Assembly (NCBI GenBank): GCA_027009605.1
Contig: JALVCY010000239.1
Location: 1-13,230, forward strand
From: Saprospiraceae bacterium
GTDB taxonomy: Bacteria; Bacteroidota; Bacteroidia; Chitinophagales; Saprospiraceae
Length of the DNA stretch: 13,230 nt
Direction: 5' to 3'
The notes beneath the pieces are model-generated. The model was given only the letters and a program-made list of their open reading frames with translations, was not told the DNA's origin and made no database searches. Positions 5,977-13,103 of the stretch are shown piece by piece. Position 1 is the first letter of the stretch, and every line of letters begins with the position of its first letter. Position numbers and translations under genes: made by a program.

Positions 5977-6918
5977 ATGAGTAAAAAGAATGGCACACCC
6001 AACCCTATCAGACAAAAACCCGGTGTTTGGAGACAACGAGAAATTACAAAAAAAGGAAAAAAGGACAAGGCAGAATCTATCTGCTTGGATGATATTCTGA
6101 ACTTGAAAGACATCAACGATTTTACGAAAGTTTTCGACAACCGGAGCAAGACCCGAAAGCTATTTGAAACCATTGAATATCAAAAGGAGCTCGAACAACT
6201 TCAAGTAGAACTTATCAAGCTCCAACAATGGGTCATGAACAATAAGAAACGGGTTGCCATCCTTTTTGAAGGACGTGATGCCGCCGGGAAGGGAGGAGCT
6301 ATTCGTCGTTTTATTGAACATCTGAACCCCCGGTCTATGCGCGTAGTCGCCTTGCCCAAACCCACGGAAGTCGAGCAAGGTCAATGGTATTTTCAACGAT
6401 ACATCAATCAATTGCCGAATCCCGGAGAAATCGTCTTTTTTGATAGAAGTTGGTACAACCGTGCTGTCGTAGAACCCGTCAATGGTTTTTGCACCCAAAA
6501 GCAATATGAACACTTTTTAGTCCAAGTACCTGATTTTGAGCACATGCTCTATGAAGACGGGATTATTTTGTTCAAGTTTTGGTTTTCAATTTCCAAAAGT
6601 GAGCAATTAAGACGATTCAATAAGAGAAAAAACAATCCGCTAAAACAATGGAAAATCAGCCCGGTGGACTTGAAGGCTCAAGACCTTTGGGACAAATACA
6701 CGCACTACAAAGAAGAAATGTTTTATAAGACGCATTCTTCTTATAGCCCTTGGATAATTGTACAAGCGAATGTCAAAAAAGAAGCCCGGTTGGCTTCGAT
6801 TCGGTATGTTTTGGATCATATTTCTTATACCAACAAAGGCAAAGGGACGAAAACCACCTTGCACCCCGATCCGGACATCATCCAAAGATTTCATCGACGG
6901 GACAAGCAAGTGGACTAG
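5977..6918 (+). CDS. ppk2: PPK2-family polyphosphate kinase
   Basis: A 313-residue cytoplasmic enzyme that reversibly transfers phosphate between inorganic polyphosphate and nucleotides, making NTP from NDP or the reverse. The P-loop is GRDAAGKGG (99-107) after VAILFE. The Walker B region is FFDRSWYNR with D156 and R157. The lid-like segment includes RRFNKRKNNPLKQWKISPVD, and the C-terminal domain ends with SYSPWIIVQAN and RLASIRYVLDHI. The single-domain length of about 300 residues fits class I/III PPK2 rather than a duplicated class II protein; the preferred nucleotide cannot be read from the sequence. The first 45 residues are basic and probably flexible. A consensus promoter lies upstream, and the gene ends at a terminator shared with the convergent Hsp20 gene. 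The start is the first ATG in frame, after an A-rich stretch. Confidence 0.95.
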   Translation: MSKKNGTPNPIRQKPGVWRQREITKKGKKDKAESICLDDILNLKDINDFTKVFDNRSKTRKLFETIEYQKELEQLQVELIKLQQWVMNNKKRVAILFEGRDAAGKGGAIRRFIEHLNPRSMRVVALPKPTEVEQGQWYFQRYINQLPNPGEIVFFDRSWYNRAVVEPVNGFCTQKQYEHFLVQVPDFEHMLYEDGIILFKFWFSISKSEQLRRFNKRKNNPLKQWKISPVDLKAQDLWDKYTHYKEEMFYKTHSSYSPWIIVQANVKKEARLASIRYVLDHISYTNKGKGTKTTLHPDPDIIQRFHRRDKQVD

Positions 6919-6993
6919 CCATTTTCTGATTTGTACTAATTCCTACTTTATGCATTCGCTGCGAATATTCTCGAAGTCGGTTAGGATGGCTAT

Positions 6994-7032
6994 AAAAAAA
7001 AAACGGGGGACTTTCGTCCCCCGTTTTTTTTT
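6994..7032. terminator. Bidirectional terminator between the PPK2 and Hsp20 genes
   Basis: ACGGGGGAC (7003-7011) and GTCCCCCGT (7016-7024) form a GC-rich stem around TTTC. It is flanked by ten A on the left (6994-7003) and nine T on the right (7024-7032), so each strand has a strong stem followed by a long T run. It lies 76 bases after the PPK2 stop and 22 bases after the Hsp20 stop. Confidence 0.93.
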
Positions 7033-7053
7033 CAAAACAGCTAACCAATCTTT

Positions 7054-7497
7054 TTACTTGACTTCAATGTTCTTTGCTTTAAGGAGTTTAGTCGCCTTTC
7101 TAGGAATCATCAACTCAAGAACGCCCTTGTTGTACTCGGCCTTAATCTTGTTGCCGTCCACATCCTCAGGCAATGTAAATGAGTGCTTGAACTTGTAGTA
7201 GCTAAACTCTTTTCTAGTTACTTTTTCCCCTTCAGCCAACTTGCGGTCTTCTTTATCAGCAGAGATAGTCAAAATATTATTTTCCAGCTCTACCTTGAAG
7301 TCTGCTTTCTCTAAGCCCGGCGCTGCCAATGAAATGGTATATCCTTTTTCACTTTCGTGAATATTAATGGCAGGCGTATTAAAAGGGACTTCATCTTTAA
7401 ATACACTACCAATAGGACGGTTAAAAAATTCATTGACTGCTTGATCTAAATCTTTGGATACCGCAGGGAAAAACGGATTAAACTTTACTAGTGTCAT
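7054..7497 (-). CDS. Small heat-shock protein, Hsp20/alpha-crystallin family
   Basis: A 147-residue ATP-independent holdase chaperone that binds unfolding proteins and keeps them refoldable. It forms oligomers in the cytoplasm. The short N-terminal arm (about 1-40, MTLVKFNPFFPAVSKDL) is followed by the alpha-crystallin domain from PAINIHESEKGYTISLAAPG to YNKGVLELMIP. The family signature is seen as A-x-Y-N-x-G-V-L-E-L. The tail KNIEVK carries the I-x-V motif that joins dimers into oligomers. Length and domain order are typical. The gene is monocistronic, converging on the PPK2 gene. No sharp TAnnTTTG box or heat-shock operator was identified in the 218 bases upstream. Confidence 0.96.
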   Translation of the reverse strand: MTLVKFNPFFPAVSKDLDQAVNEFFNRPIGSVFKDEVPFNTPAINIHESEKGYTISLAAPGLEKADFKVELENNILTISADKEDRKLAEGEKVTRKEFSYYKFKHSFTLPEDVDGNKIKAEYNKGVLELMIPRKATKLLKAKNIEVK

Positions 7498-7715
7498 GGT
7501 TCAATATTTTTTTAGTTTGACAATTAAAATTCTTACTTTTTCTACATCAATCTGCGTACCAATGCCCAAAACAAGCATTTCTCAGCGTTTTTACAGCCAT
7601 TATGTCAGCACAAATAATCAAACGCCTGACATCTTGTCTTCTTTGGTTGAAATTTTGACTTGTTTCTCCAACAAAGGCTTGCGTCCGGCTGTTCCTTATT
7701 TGCAGCAAAAACTTC

Positions 7716-9464
7716 ATGGCCAAAAAACAACTACTTCCCATATTTCGACGAGTCCTACGACTTACCACGCCTTTCAAAAAGAAATTTTGGACGGTCTCTA
7801 TCCTTGGGTTGTTGATTGCTCCCGTTGCGGTACTCCGCCCTACCTTAATAAAAATAATGGTCGATGACTACATTATTCCGAAAGATGTAGCGCATCTTTG
7901 GATGATTGCGGCGGCCACCATCGGAGCCATCCTTCTGGAAGCCTTTTTGAAGTATTGGTTTAACTATCAATCCAAGTGGCTGGGACAAGCCATCATCAGA
8001 CAACTCCGGCTACAGGTATTCACTCATCTACTGGGGCGGCAACTTTCCTTTTTTAACCGGACACCTATCGGCACCTTGACCACACGGACGATTAATGATA
8101 TTGAAACGATTAATACGATTTTTTCGCAAGGCTTAATTACCATTGTGTCGGATATATTGACCATGCTCTTTGTGATTATCATGATGCTCTGGACTAGTTG
8201 GAAATTGACCTTGGTTGTCTTAACGGTTTTTCCTTTGCTTATTTTGAGCACCTACATTTTTAAAGAGAAAGTCCGCGCTTCCTACGAGGTCGTAAGGTCT
8301 CAAATCTCCAAGATGAATGCTTTTTTGCAAGAACGAATATCAGGGATTCACACCATCAAAATTTTCCGAAAGGAAGCGGACGAAGCCCAAAAATTTAAAG
8401 CCATCAATCGCACCTATACCCAAGCCAACCTAAATTCTATTTTTTACTACGCCGTATTCTTCCCAGTCATCGAATTAATTACGGCGATTTCCTCCGGCTT
8501 GTTGATTTGGTATGGAGCCGGGGGCGTACTCAAAGGCGAAGTAACCATCGGCACACTCATCGCCTTCCCTTTGTATATCAGCATGTTATACCGTCCTGTC
8601 CGGATGATGGCCGACAAGTTTAACACCTTACAAATGGGTTTGATTGTAGCTCGAAGAGTCTTCACCATTTTAGACAATGACGAAGCAGTCCAAAATACAG
8701 GTACCCGTATCCCCACCCAACTTTCCGGAGACATCAAATTAGAACAGGTCTATTTTAGCTATCAACCCGGCCACCCAATTCTAAAAGACCTGAGTTTGGT
8801 CATTCCTTACGGAAAAACCACGGCCTTGGTCGGGACAACCGGTTCGGGCAAAACCACCTTGGCGGGCTTGCTCAATCGATCTTACGATATCCAACAGGGG
8901 CAAATCTTTATCGGCTCCTATTCTATCAAAGAATTTGAATTGCATGCCCTTCGCAAAAGAATAGGAGTCGTCCTTCAAGATGTATTCCTTTTTCGCGCAA
9001 GCGTCATGGAAAACATCTTAATGAGCAATCCCAATATCTCCCACCAAACCGTCATCGAAGCCGCCAAAGAAATCGGGGCACACTCTTTTTTTGAGCGGTT
9101 GCCCAACGGTTATGACTTTGAAGTCATGGAACGGGGCAGCAATCTTTCGGCCGGACAACGCCAACTCATCTCCTTTGTACGCGCTCTCATCACCAACCCC
9201 GATATTTTGATTTTGGATGAAGCCACGTCTTCTATTGACCCCGCCACCGAAGCGGTTATCCAAAAAGCCATCGCCCAAATCACCGAGAAACGCACTTCCG
9301 TAATTATTGCCCATCGACTCGGCACCGTCCAAAAGGCTGACCAAATTGTGGTGTTGGATCAAGGGCAAATTGTAGAAATCGGCACTCATAGCGAGTTGTT
9401 AAGCCGCCCACAAAGCCGGTATCGCAAGCTTTATCAACATCAAATCAAGGCGGGTGTCTTGTGA
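7716..9464 (+). CDS. MsbA-like ABC exporter (fused permease and ATPase)
   Basis: A 582-residue inner-membrane half-transporter expected to work as a homodimer. Residues about 20-310 form the six-helix transmembrane domain, including the TPIGTLTTRTINDIETI coupling region. The ATPase domain follows from about 340: Walker A GTTGSGKTT (373-381), a Q-loop in VVLQDVFLFRA, signature LSAGQRQ (477-483), Walker B with D501 and catalytic E502, and H533 in the H-loop. All catalytic residues are intact, unlike the degenerate half of many heterodimeric exporters. Likely substrates are lipids, drugs or peptides; nothing here decides. The 218 bases upstream contain a 7-base inverted repeat (ATGTCAG 7602-7608, CTGACAT 7626-7632) and no perfect promoter. 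Composite repeats begin directly after the TGA, with no intrinsic terminator. Confidence 0.95.
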   Translation: MAKKQLLPIFRRVLRLTTPFKKKFWTVSILGLLIAPVAVLRPTLIKIMVDDYIIPKDVAHLWMIAAATIGAILLEAFLKYWFNYQSKWLGQAIIRQLRLQVFTHLLGRQLSFFNRTPIGTLTTRTINDIETINTIFSQGLITIVSDILTMLFVIIMMLWTSWKLTLVVLTVFPLLILSTYIFKEKVRASYEVVRSQISKMNAFLQERISGIHTIKIFRKEADEAQKFKAINRTYTQANLNSIFYYAVFFPVIELITAISSGLLIWYGAGGVLKGEVTIGTLIAFPLYISMLYRPVRMMADKFNTLQMGLIVARRVFTILDNDEAVQNTGTRIPTQLSGDIKLEQVYFSYQPGHPILKDLSLVIPYGKTTALVGTTGSGKTTLAGLLNRSYDIQQGQIFIGSYSIKEFELHALRKRIGVVLQDVFLFRASVMENILMSNPNISHQTVIEAAKEIGAHSFFERLPNGYDFEVMERGSNLSAGQRQLISFVRALITNPDILILDEATSSIDPATEAVIQKAIAQITEKRTSVIIAHRLGTVQKADQIVVLDQGQIVEIGTHSELLSRPQSRYRKLYQHQIKAGVL

Positions 9465-9935
9465 TGGATGAGAAGGGTTGAGTCGTGAGAGTTGAGGAAG
9501 TTGAAGAAGTTGAAGAAGTTGATTCGCTCGCAAGCTTCGCTAGTTGAAAAAGTTGAGACGGTCGCCTTCGGCTCTCTAGGTTGAGAACTCGTCCCGATTA
9601 CTATCGTGGATTCGGACTTCGTGGTTGAGTGCTTCGCAGGTTGAGACGATTTGGGTTTTTCTTTGGGTTTTTACTTCATTATTCGATATTCGGCATTCTG
9701 CATTCATTATTCTGCTAGTTGAAAAAGTTGAAGAAGTTGATTCGCTTCGCTAGTTGAGAAAGTTGATTCGCTCGCAAGCTTCGCTAGTTGAAAAAGTTGA
9801 GACGGTCGCCTTCGGCTCTCTAGGTTGAGACTGTCCCGATTACTATCGTGGATTCGGACTTCGTGGTTGAGTGCTTCGCAGGTTGAGACGATTTGGATTT
9901 TTGATTGGGATTTTACTTCAACATTGGATATGTTT
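9465..9935 (+). repeat. Composite intergenic repeat cluster after the ABC exporter
   Basis: At least two copies of the composite unit lie head to tail, with CGCCTTCGGCTCTC cores at 9563 and 9807 (period 244). Modules in order are GTTGAAGAAGTTGAAG spacers, GATTCGCTCGCAAGCTTCGC, the CGCCTTCGGC hairpin with CTCTCTAGGTTGAG, a GTCC...GGAC stem with a long insert (9591-9617), GTGCTTCGCAGGTTGAG, GACGATTTGGGTTTT, and ATTCGATATTCGGCATTC. Bases 9591-9703 match 13084-13196 over 113 positions. The second copy decays after about 9900. A short plus-strand frame here is repeat-derived and not a gene. Confidence 0.9.
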
Positions 9936-10120
9936 GTTTTATTGGTGGGGCGAATTCAATTCGCCCTTCCTTTTGGTACTTTTGTTTTGATTAGGTTCGC
10001 TGGTTGAGAGAGTTGCAACCTATTGAGCAGGAAGGGCGCCCATACTGACCAATGTTGCCCCAAAAGATTTGTCAAAACCGGTTCAAGTTCCTATCTTGCG
10101 AAAAATAAAAAACTACAAAA
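9936..10120. other. Leader region of the BioD-like gene
   Basis: GGGCGAAT (9948-9955) and ATTCGCCC (9959-9966) form a compact hairpin followed by TTCCTTTT, a possible weak plus-strand terminator after the repeats. TACTTTTG at 9977-9984 matches the -7 consensus but has no correctly spaced -33 box. The last 20 bases before the ATG are A-rich. No ORF was recognised. Confidence 0.35.
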
Positions 10121-11224
10121 ATGCGCAAAAGAATATACGTCGCTGCCACCAGCCAACACGTGGGAAAAACAACTTCAACACTAGGGCTCGTCGCCGCCGT
10201 CAAAAAGAAAGGAATTCACGTTGGATATTGCAAGCCTGTGGGACAGGAGTTTGTGGACTTGGAAGACCTACAAGTCGATAAAGATGCGGTTTTGTTTGCA
10301 CAATACATGGATTTTAAGATTGATTCTAATGTCCATAGTCCCGTCATTCTTGGAAAAGGAGCGACCACAGCGTATCTGGAACATCCGGAGAGATACCACT
10401 ACAAGGAAGAGATTATGGAAGCCGTAGAAAAGCTGGACAAAGAATATGACATGGTCATCTATGAAGGAACGGGTCACCCCGGCGTCGGTTCAGTCGTTGA
10501 TCTAAACAATGCAGATGTAGCCAAATTAATTAATGCCTCCGTCATTATGGTGGTAGAAGGGGGGATTGGCAACACCATCGACAAGCTCAATATGTCTATT
10601 GCCCTATTTCGTGAAGCCAATGTGCCGCTGCTGGGAGTCATCATCAATAAAGTACGACCGGACAAAATAGAAAAAGTAAGGTCATTAGTTGGCAAAAAAC
10701 TCCATCAAATGGGGATTCCACTTTTGGGTTGTGTGCCTTATGACCGGACGCTATCCTACCCTATTCTTTCTACGGTAGCGGATGCCATCAAAGGGAAAGT
10801 CATTCATAATCCGGATAAGATGGACAATAGAATAGAAGACTTGTTGCCGGGTTCTTTGATAAATTATGAAGAACACCACTCCAAAAAGAACTTCTTGTTG
10901 ATTATTAGTTATAACCGGCTGGATGAAGGTATCCGCATCCTTAAGACAGAATTTAACAAGCCTTCTATCAATGGAATCGCTTTAACGGTATTCGGTATGC
11001 ATGAACAAAACAATATCCAATTAAGTAAAGATGCTTTAGAATACGTCAACGAACACAAAATACCGGTCATCGTTACGCCTTTTGACACTTATGGATCCGT
11101 GGTCAAAATCAGCCAGATTGAAGTAAAAATCAATACCCGCACTCCTTGGAAGGTCAAACGAGCTATTGATTTGATTGAAAATCATATTGACCTGTCTTCT
11201 ATTATTGAAACCGGACTGGAATAG
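10121..11224 (+). CDS. BioD-like P-loop ATPase with DRTGG-type C-terminal domain (COG0857-like)
   Basis: A 367-residue protein resembling the N-terminal part of long phosphotransacetylases. Residues 1-210 form a dethiobiotin-synthetase-like P-loop domain: RIYVAATSQHVGKTT with the Walker lysine K16, YCKPVGQ, and VIYEGTGHPGVGSVVDLNNAD with E115. The segment VPLLGVIINKV and the following GIPLLGCVPYDRTLSYPILSTVADAI are typical of the family. Residues about 235-350 fit a DRTGG domain (GIALTVFGMHEQNNIQLS, IPVIVTPFDTYGSVVKIS). The catalytic phosphotransacetylase domain is missing, so this is more likely a regulatory or nucleotide-sensing protein than an acetyl transferase. No biotin genes lie nearby, which argues against true BioD. 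Start chosen at the first ATG, just before the P-loop strand. Repeats flank both sides. Confidence 0.87.
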   Translation: MRKRIYVAATSQHVGKTTSTLGLVAAVKKKGIHVGYCKPVGQEFVDLEDLQVDKDAVLFAQYMDFKIDSNVHSPVILGKGATTAYLEHPERYHYKEEIMEAVEKLDKEYDMVIYEGTGHPGVGSVVDLNNADVAKLINASVIMVVEGGIGNTIDKLNMSIALFREANVPLLGVIINKVRPDKIEKVRSLVGKKLHQMGIPLLGCVPYDRTLSYPILSTVADAIKGKVIHNPDKMDNRIEDLLPGSLINYEEHHSKKNFLLIISYNRLDEGIRILKTEFNKPSINGIALTVFGMHEQNNIQLSKDALEYVNEHKIPVIVTPFDTYGSVVKISQIEVKINTRTPWKVKRAIDLIENHIDLSSIIETGLE

Positions 11225-11700
11225 TTTTTGGGTCTTTGGCTTCGGTAATGGTTTGGTCTTGGCTTCAGCATTCGGCATTCTGGACTCGTTGTTCTGCTAG
11301 TTGAAGAAGTTGAAAAAGTTGATTCGCTGCGCTAGTTGATGAAGTTGATACGGTCGCCTTCGGCTCTCTAAGTTGAGAACTCGTCCTTTGGACTTCGTGG
11401 TTGAGTGCTTCGCAGGTTGAGACGATTTGGGTTTTTCATTGGGTTTTTACTTCATTATTCGATATTCGGCATTCTGCATCCATTATTCTGTTAGTTGAAG
11501 AAGTTGAAAGAGTTGATTCGCTCGCAAGCTTCGCTAGTTGATTCGCTGCGCTAGTTGAGAGATTTGGGTTTTTCATTGGGATTTTACTTCATCATTCGAT
11601 ACCTGCCTGCTGACGCCGTCAGGCAGGTTCTGCATTCTGCATTCGATATTCTGTTCGTTTTTTTGTTGAGAGAGTTGATTCGCATTCAACTTCCTGTTTT
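11225..11700 (+). repeat. Composite intergenic repeat cluster after the BioD-like gene
   Basis: This cluster lies between the stop of the BioD-like gene and the 3' end of the OmpA-domain gene. One full unit has its CGCCTTCGGCTCTC core at 11355, a GTCCTTTGGAC stem (11383-11393), GTGCTTCGCAGGTTGAG, GACGATTTGGG and ATTCGATATTCGGC. A shorter second unit follows near 11555 and contains an inserted palindrome (11601-11628). GTTGAAGAAGTTGAAAGAG spacers separate modules. No ORF or clear terminator was seen. GGACTA/TAGTCC (11732-11746) at the right edge is a weak hairpin that overlaps the next stop codon. Confidence 0.88.
11601..11628. repeat. Interrupted palindrome inserted in a composite repeat
   Basis: ACCTGC...CTGAC (left) pairs with GTCAG...GCAGGT (right) around GCC, with a CTG bulge. 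Other copies read ATTCGATATTCGGC continuously at this point. Here about 26 bases (11602-11627) interrupt the module between ATTCGATA and TTCTGCATTCTG. This suggests a small palindromic unit inserted into an older repeat. Confidence 0.6.
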
Positions 11701-11745
11701 GGGCAAGAAATAGAGACAAAGACCAATTGTGGGACTAACCTAGTC

Positions 11746-12483
11746 CTACCTTTTACGTGCTAAAACCCGCTGTGGCTTTGCGACAGTGGCACGATTTCGG
11801 CTAACCACTTGACCACTCGAGTCAATAATGGTCAAGACAACCCGTCTGTCATATTTGGGGTCACCACCTAGCGGCATGCCTTCTCCAAAGATGATGGGAG
11901 AAATTTTAAATCTAGGGACACCATACATCCTTAGCTTTGAAATAACAGACAAAACCCGCTTATTGGCGATATAGATATTGTAATCGGCCGATCCGAATTT
12001 ATCGGTATGTCCCCCTAGATGCAACCTAAAACTTGGATTATTCTTAAGAACCTTCGCAAATTCAAAAATGGTCTTAGAGCCTTCACGGCTAACAGTTGCG
12101 TCGCCTTTTCGTAAAAAGAACACAGAACCAACCATCAAGCCATCAGCCCCTATATGATTATAAACAAAATCATTAACAAAATAAGGACAAGGAGAGCCAC
12201 ACCACAATTTTTGCTCCTCCAAATCAATTATCTTGGCATCAATAAATCCACGTCTCAGCATCTCTAATCGGACTTCCTCCGCTTCTGCTTCAGTAAAATA
12301 ATCGCCTTTGTAATAATGGTAAAGCTTATTTTGATCTATCTTTCGGAAAATGCCACTTATTTCTGCTTCCCGGATGGCATCCGGCATTTCAGCAGTGGTA
12401 TAGGTGGCAATGGCTACTCGGAAGTTTTGCCCAAATGTAAATTGAGAAGACAAAACAAAAATCAAAAGAAATAAGCGGTTCAT
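11746..12483 (-). CDS. Secreted OmpA-domain (peptidoglycan-associated) protein
   Basis: A 245-residue exported protein predicted to anchor the outer membrane or a periplasmic complex to peptidoglycan. Residues 1-18 (MNRLFLLIFVLSSQFTFG) form a signal peptide with likely cleavage before Q19; no lipobox is present. Residues about 20-90 hold a region weakly like a SPOR repeat (EAEAEEVRLEMLRRGFIDAK). C95 and C99 (CGSPC) may form a disulfide. The OmpA C-terminal domain spans about 125-225, with GHTD (158-161) and R176 in ANKR, the diaminopimelate-binding D and R positions. A basic tail ends in ARKR. The frame extends to an ATG at 12534, but a consensus promoter lies inside that extension, so the ATG at 12483 is the start. 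It may resemble gliding or type IX-linked OmpA proteins, but no partner genes are present. Confidence 0.86.
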   Translation of the reverse strand: MNRLFLLIFVLSSQFTFGQNFRVAIATYTTAEMPDAIREAEISGIFRKIDQNKLYHYYKGDYFTEAEAEEVRLEMLRRGFIDAKIIDLEEQKLWCGSPCPYFVNDFVYNHIGADGLMVGSVFFLRKGDATVSREGSKTIFEFAKVLKNNPSFRLHLGGHTDKFGSADYNIYIANKRVLSVISKLRMYGVPRFKISPIIFGEGMPLGGDPKYDRRVVLTIIDSSGQVVSRNRATVAKPQRVLARKR

Positions 12484-12520
12484 AGCGGACGATTTAAACG
12501 GTAAAACATTGACGGTGATG

Positions 12521-12551
12521 CAAAGATAATACATTTTTGTTATATATCAAA
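12521..12551 (-). promoter_or_regulatory. Consensus promoter of the OmpA-domain gene
   Basis: Minus-strand TTTG (12548-12551), a 19-base spacer and TATCTTTG (12521-12528) match the Bacteroidota consensus exactly. Transcription should start near 12514, giving a leader of about 30 bases before the ATG at 12483. This position excludes the upstream ATG at 12534 as the main start. Confidence 0.75.
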
Positions 12552-12870
12552 ATGCGCAAGTAAAGGAACCCCTTAATCTCGTGCATATATCACTAGTTAT
12601 CAATAGATAACAAATATATTTTTTTTTATTTTTAAATTCTGAGTGGAGGAAGGTTGAGACGTTCGCCTTCGGCTCTCTAGGTTGAGACGATTTGGGTTCT
12701 TATTCGGGTTAGTACTTCATTATTCTACATTCGGCATTCTGCATTCGTTATTCTGCTGGTTGAAAAAGTTGAAGAAGTTGATTCGCTGCGCTAGTTGATT
12801 CGCTCGCAGGCTGCGCTAGTTGAAAAAGTTGAGACGTTCGCCTTCGGCTCTCTAGGTTGAGAACTCGTCC

Positions 12871-12997
12871 TTCGGACTTCGTGGTTGAGTGCTTCGCAGG
12901 TTGAGACGATTTGGGTTTTTCTTTGGGTTTTTACTTCATTATTCGATATTCGGCATTCTGCATCCATTATTCTGTTAGTTGAAGAAGTTGAAAGAGT
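12871..12997 (+). repeat. 127-base perfect direct repeat, copy 1
   Basis: Reads identically to 13104-13230 over 127 positions, offset 233. Its first 93 bases (12871-12963) also match 9611-9703. It spans the modules from TTCGGACTTCG through GACGATTTGGG and ATTCGGCATTCTG to GAAGAAGTTGAAAGAGT. Confidence 0.92.
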
Positions 12998-13103
12998 TGA
13001 TTCGCTGCGCTAGTTGATTCGCTCGCAAGCTTCGCTAGTTGAAAAAGTTGAGACGTTCGCCTTCGGCTCTCTAGGTTGAGACTGTCCCGATTACTATCGT
13101 GGA

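Noticed and set aside
9977..9984. TACTTTTG as promoter of the BioD-like gene
   Set aside because: It matches the -7 consensus, but no TTG or TTTG lies 19-21 bases upstream, so it is not called as a promoter.
9825..10007. 60-codon plus-strand ORF
   Set aside because: It begins inside repeat DNA and runs through a hairpin and a promoter-like box; no coding features.
11732..11746. GGACTA/TAGTCC hairpin as terminator of the OmpA-domain gene
   Set aside because: The stem is only six pairs, overlaps the stop codon and lacks a T run on either strand.
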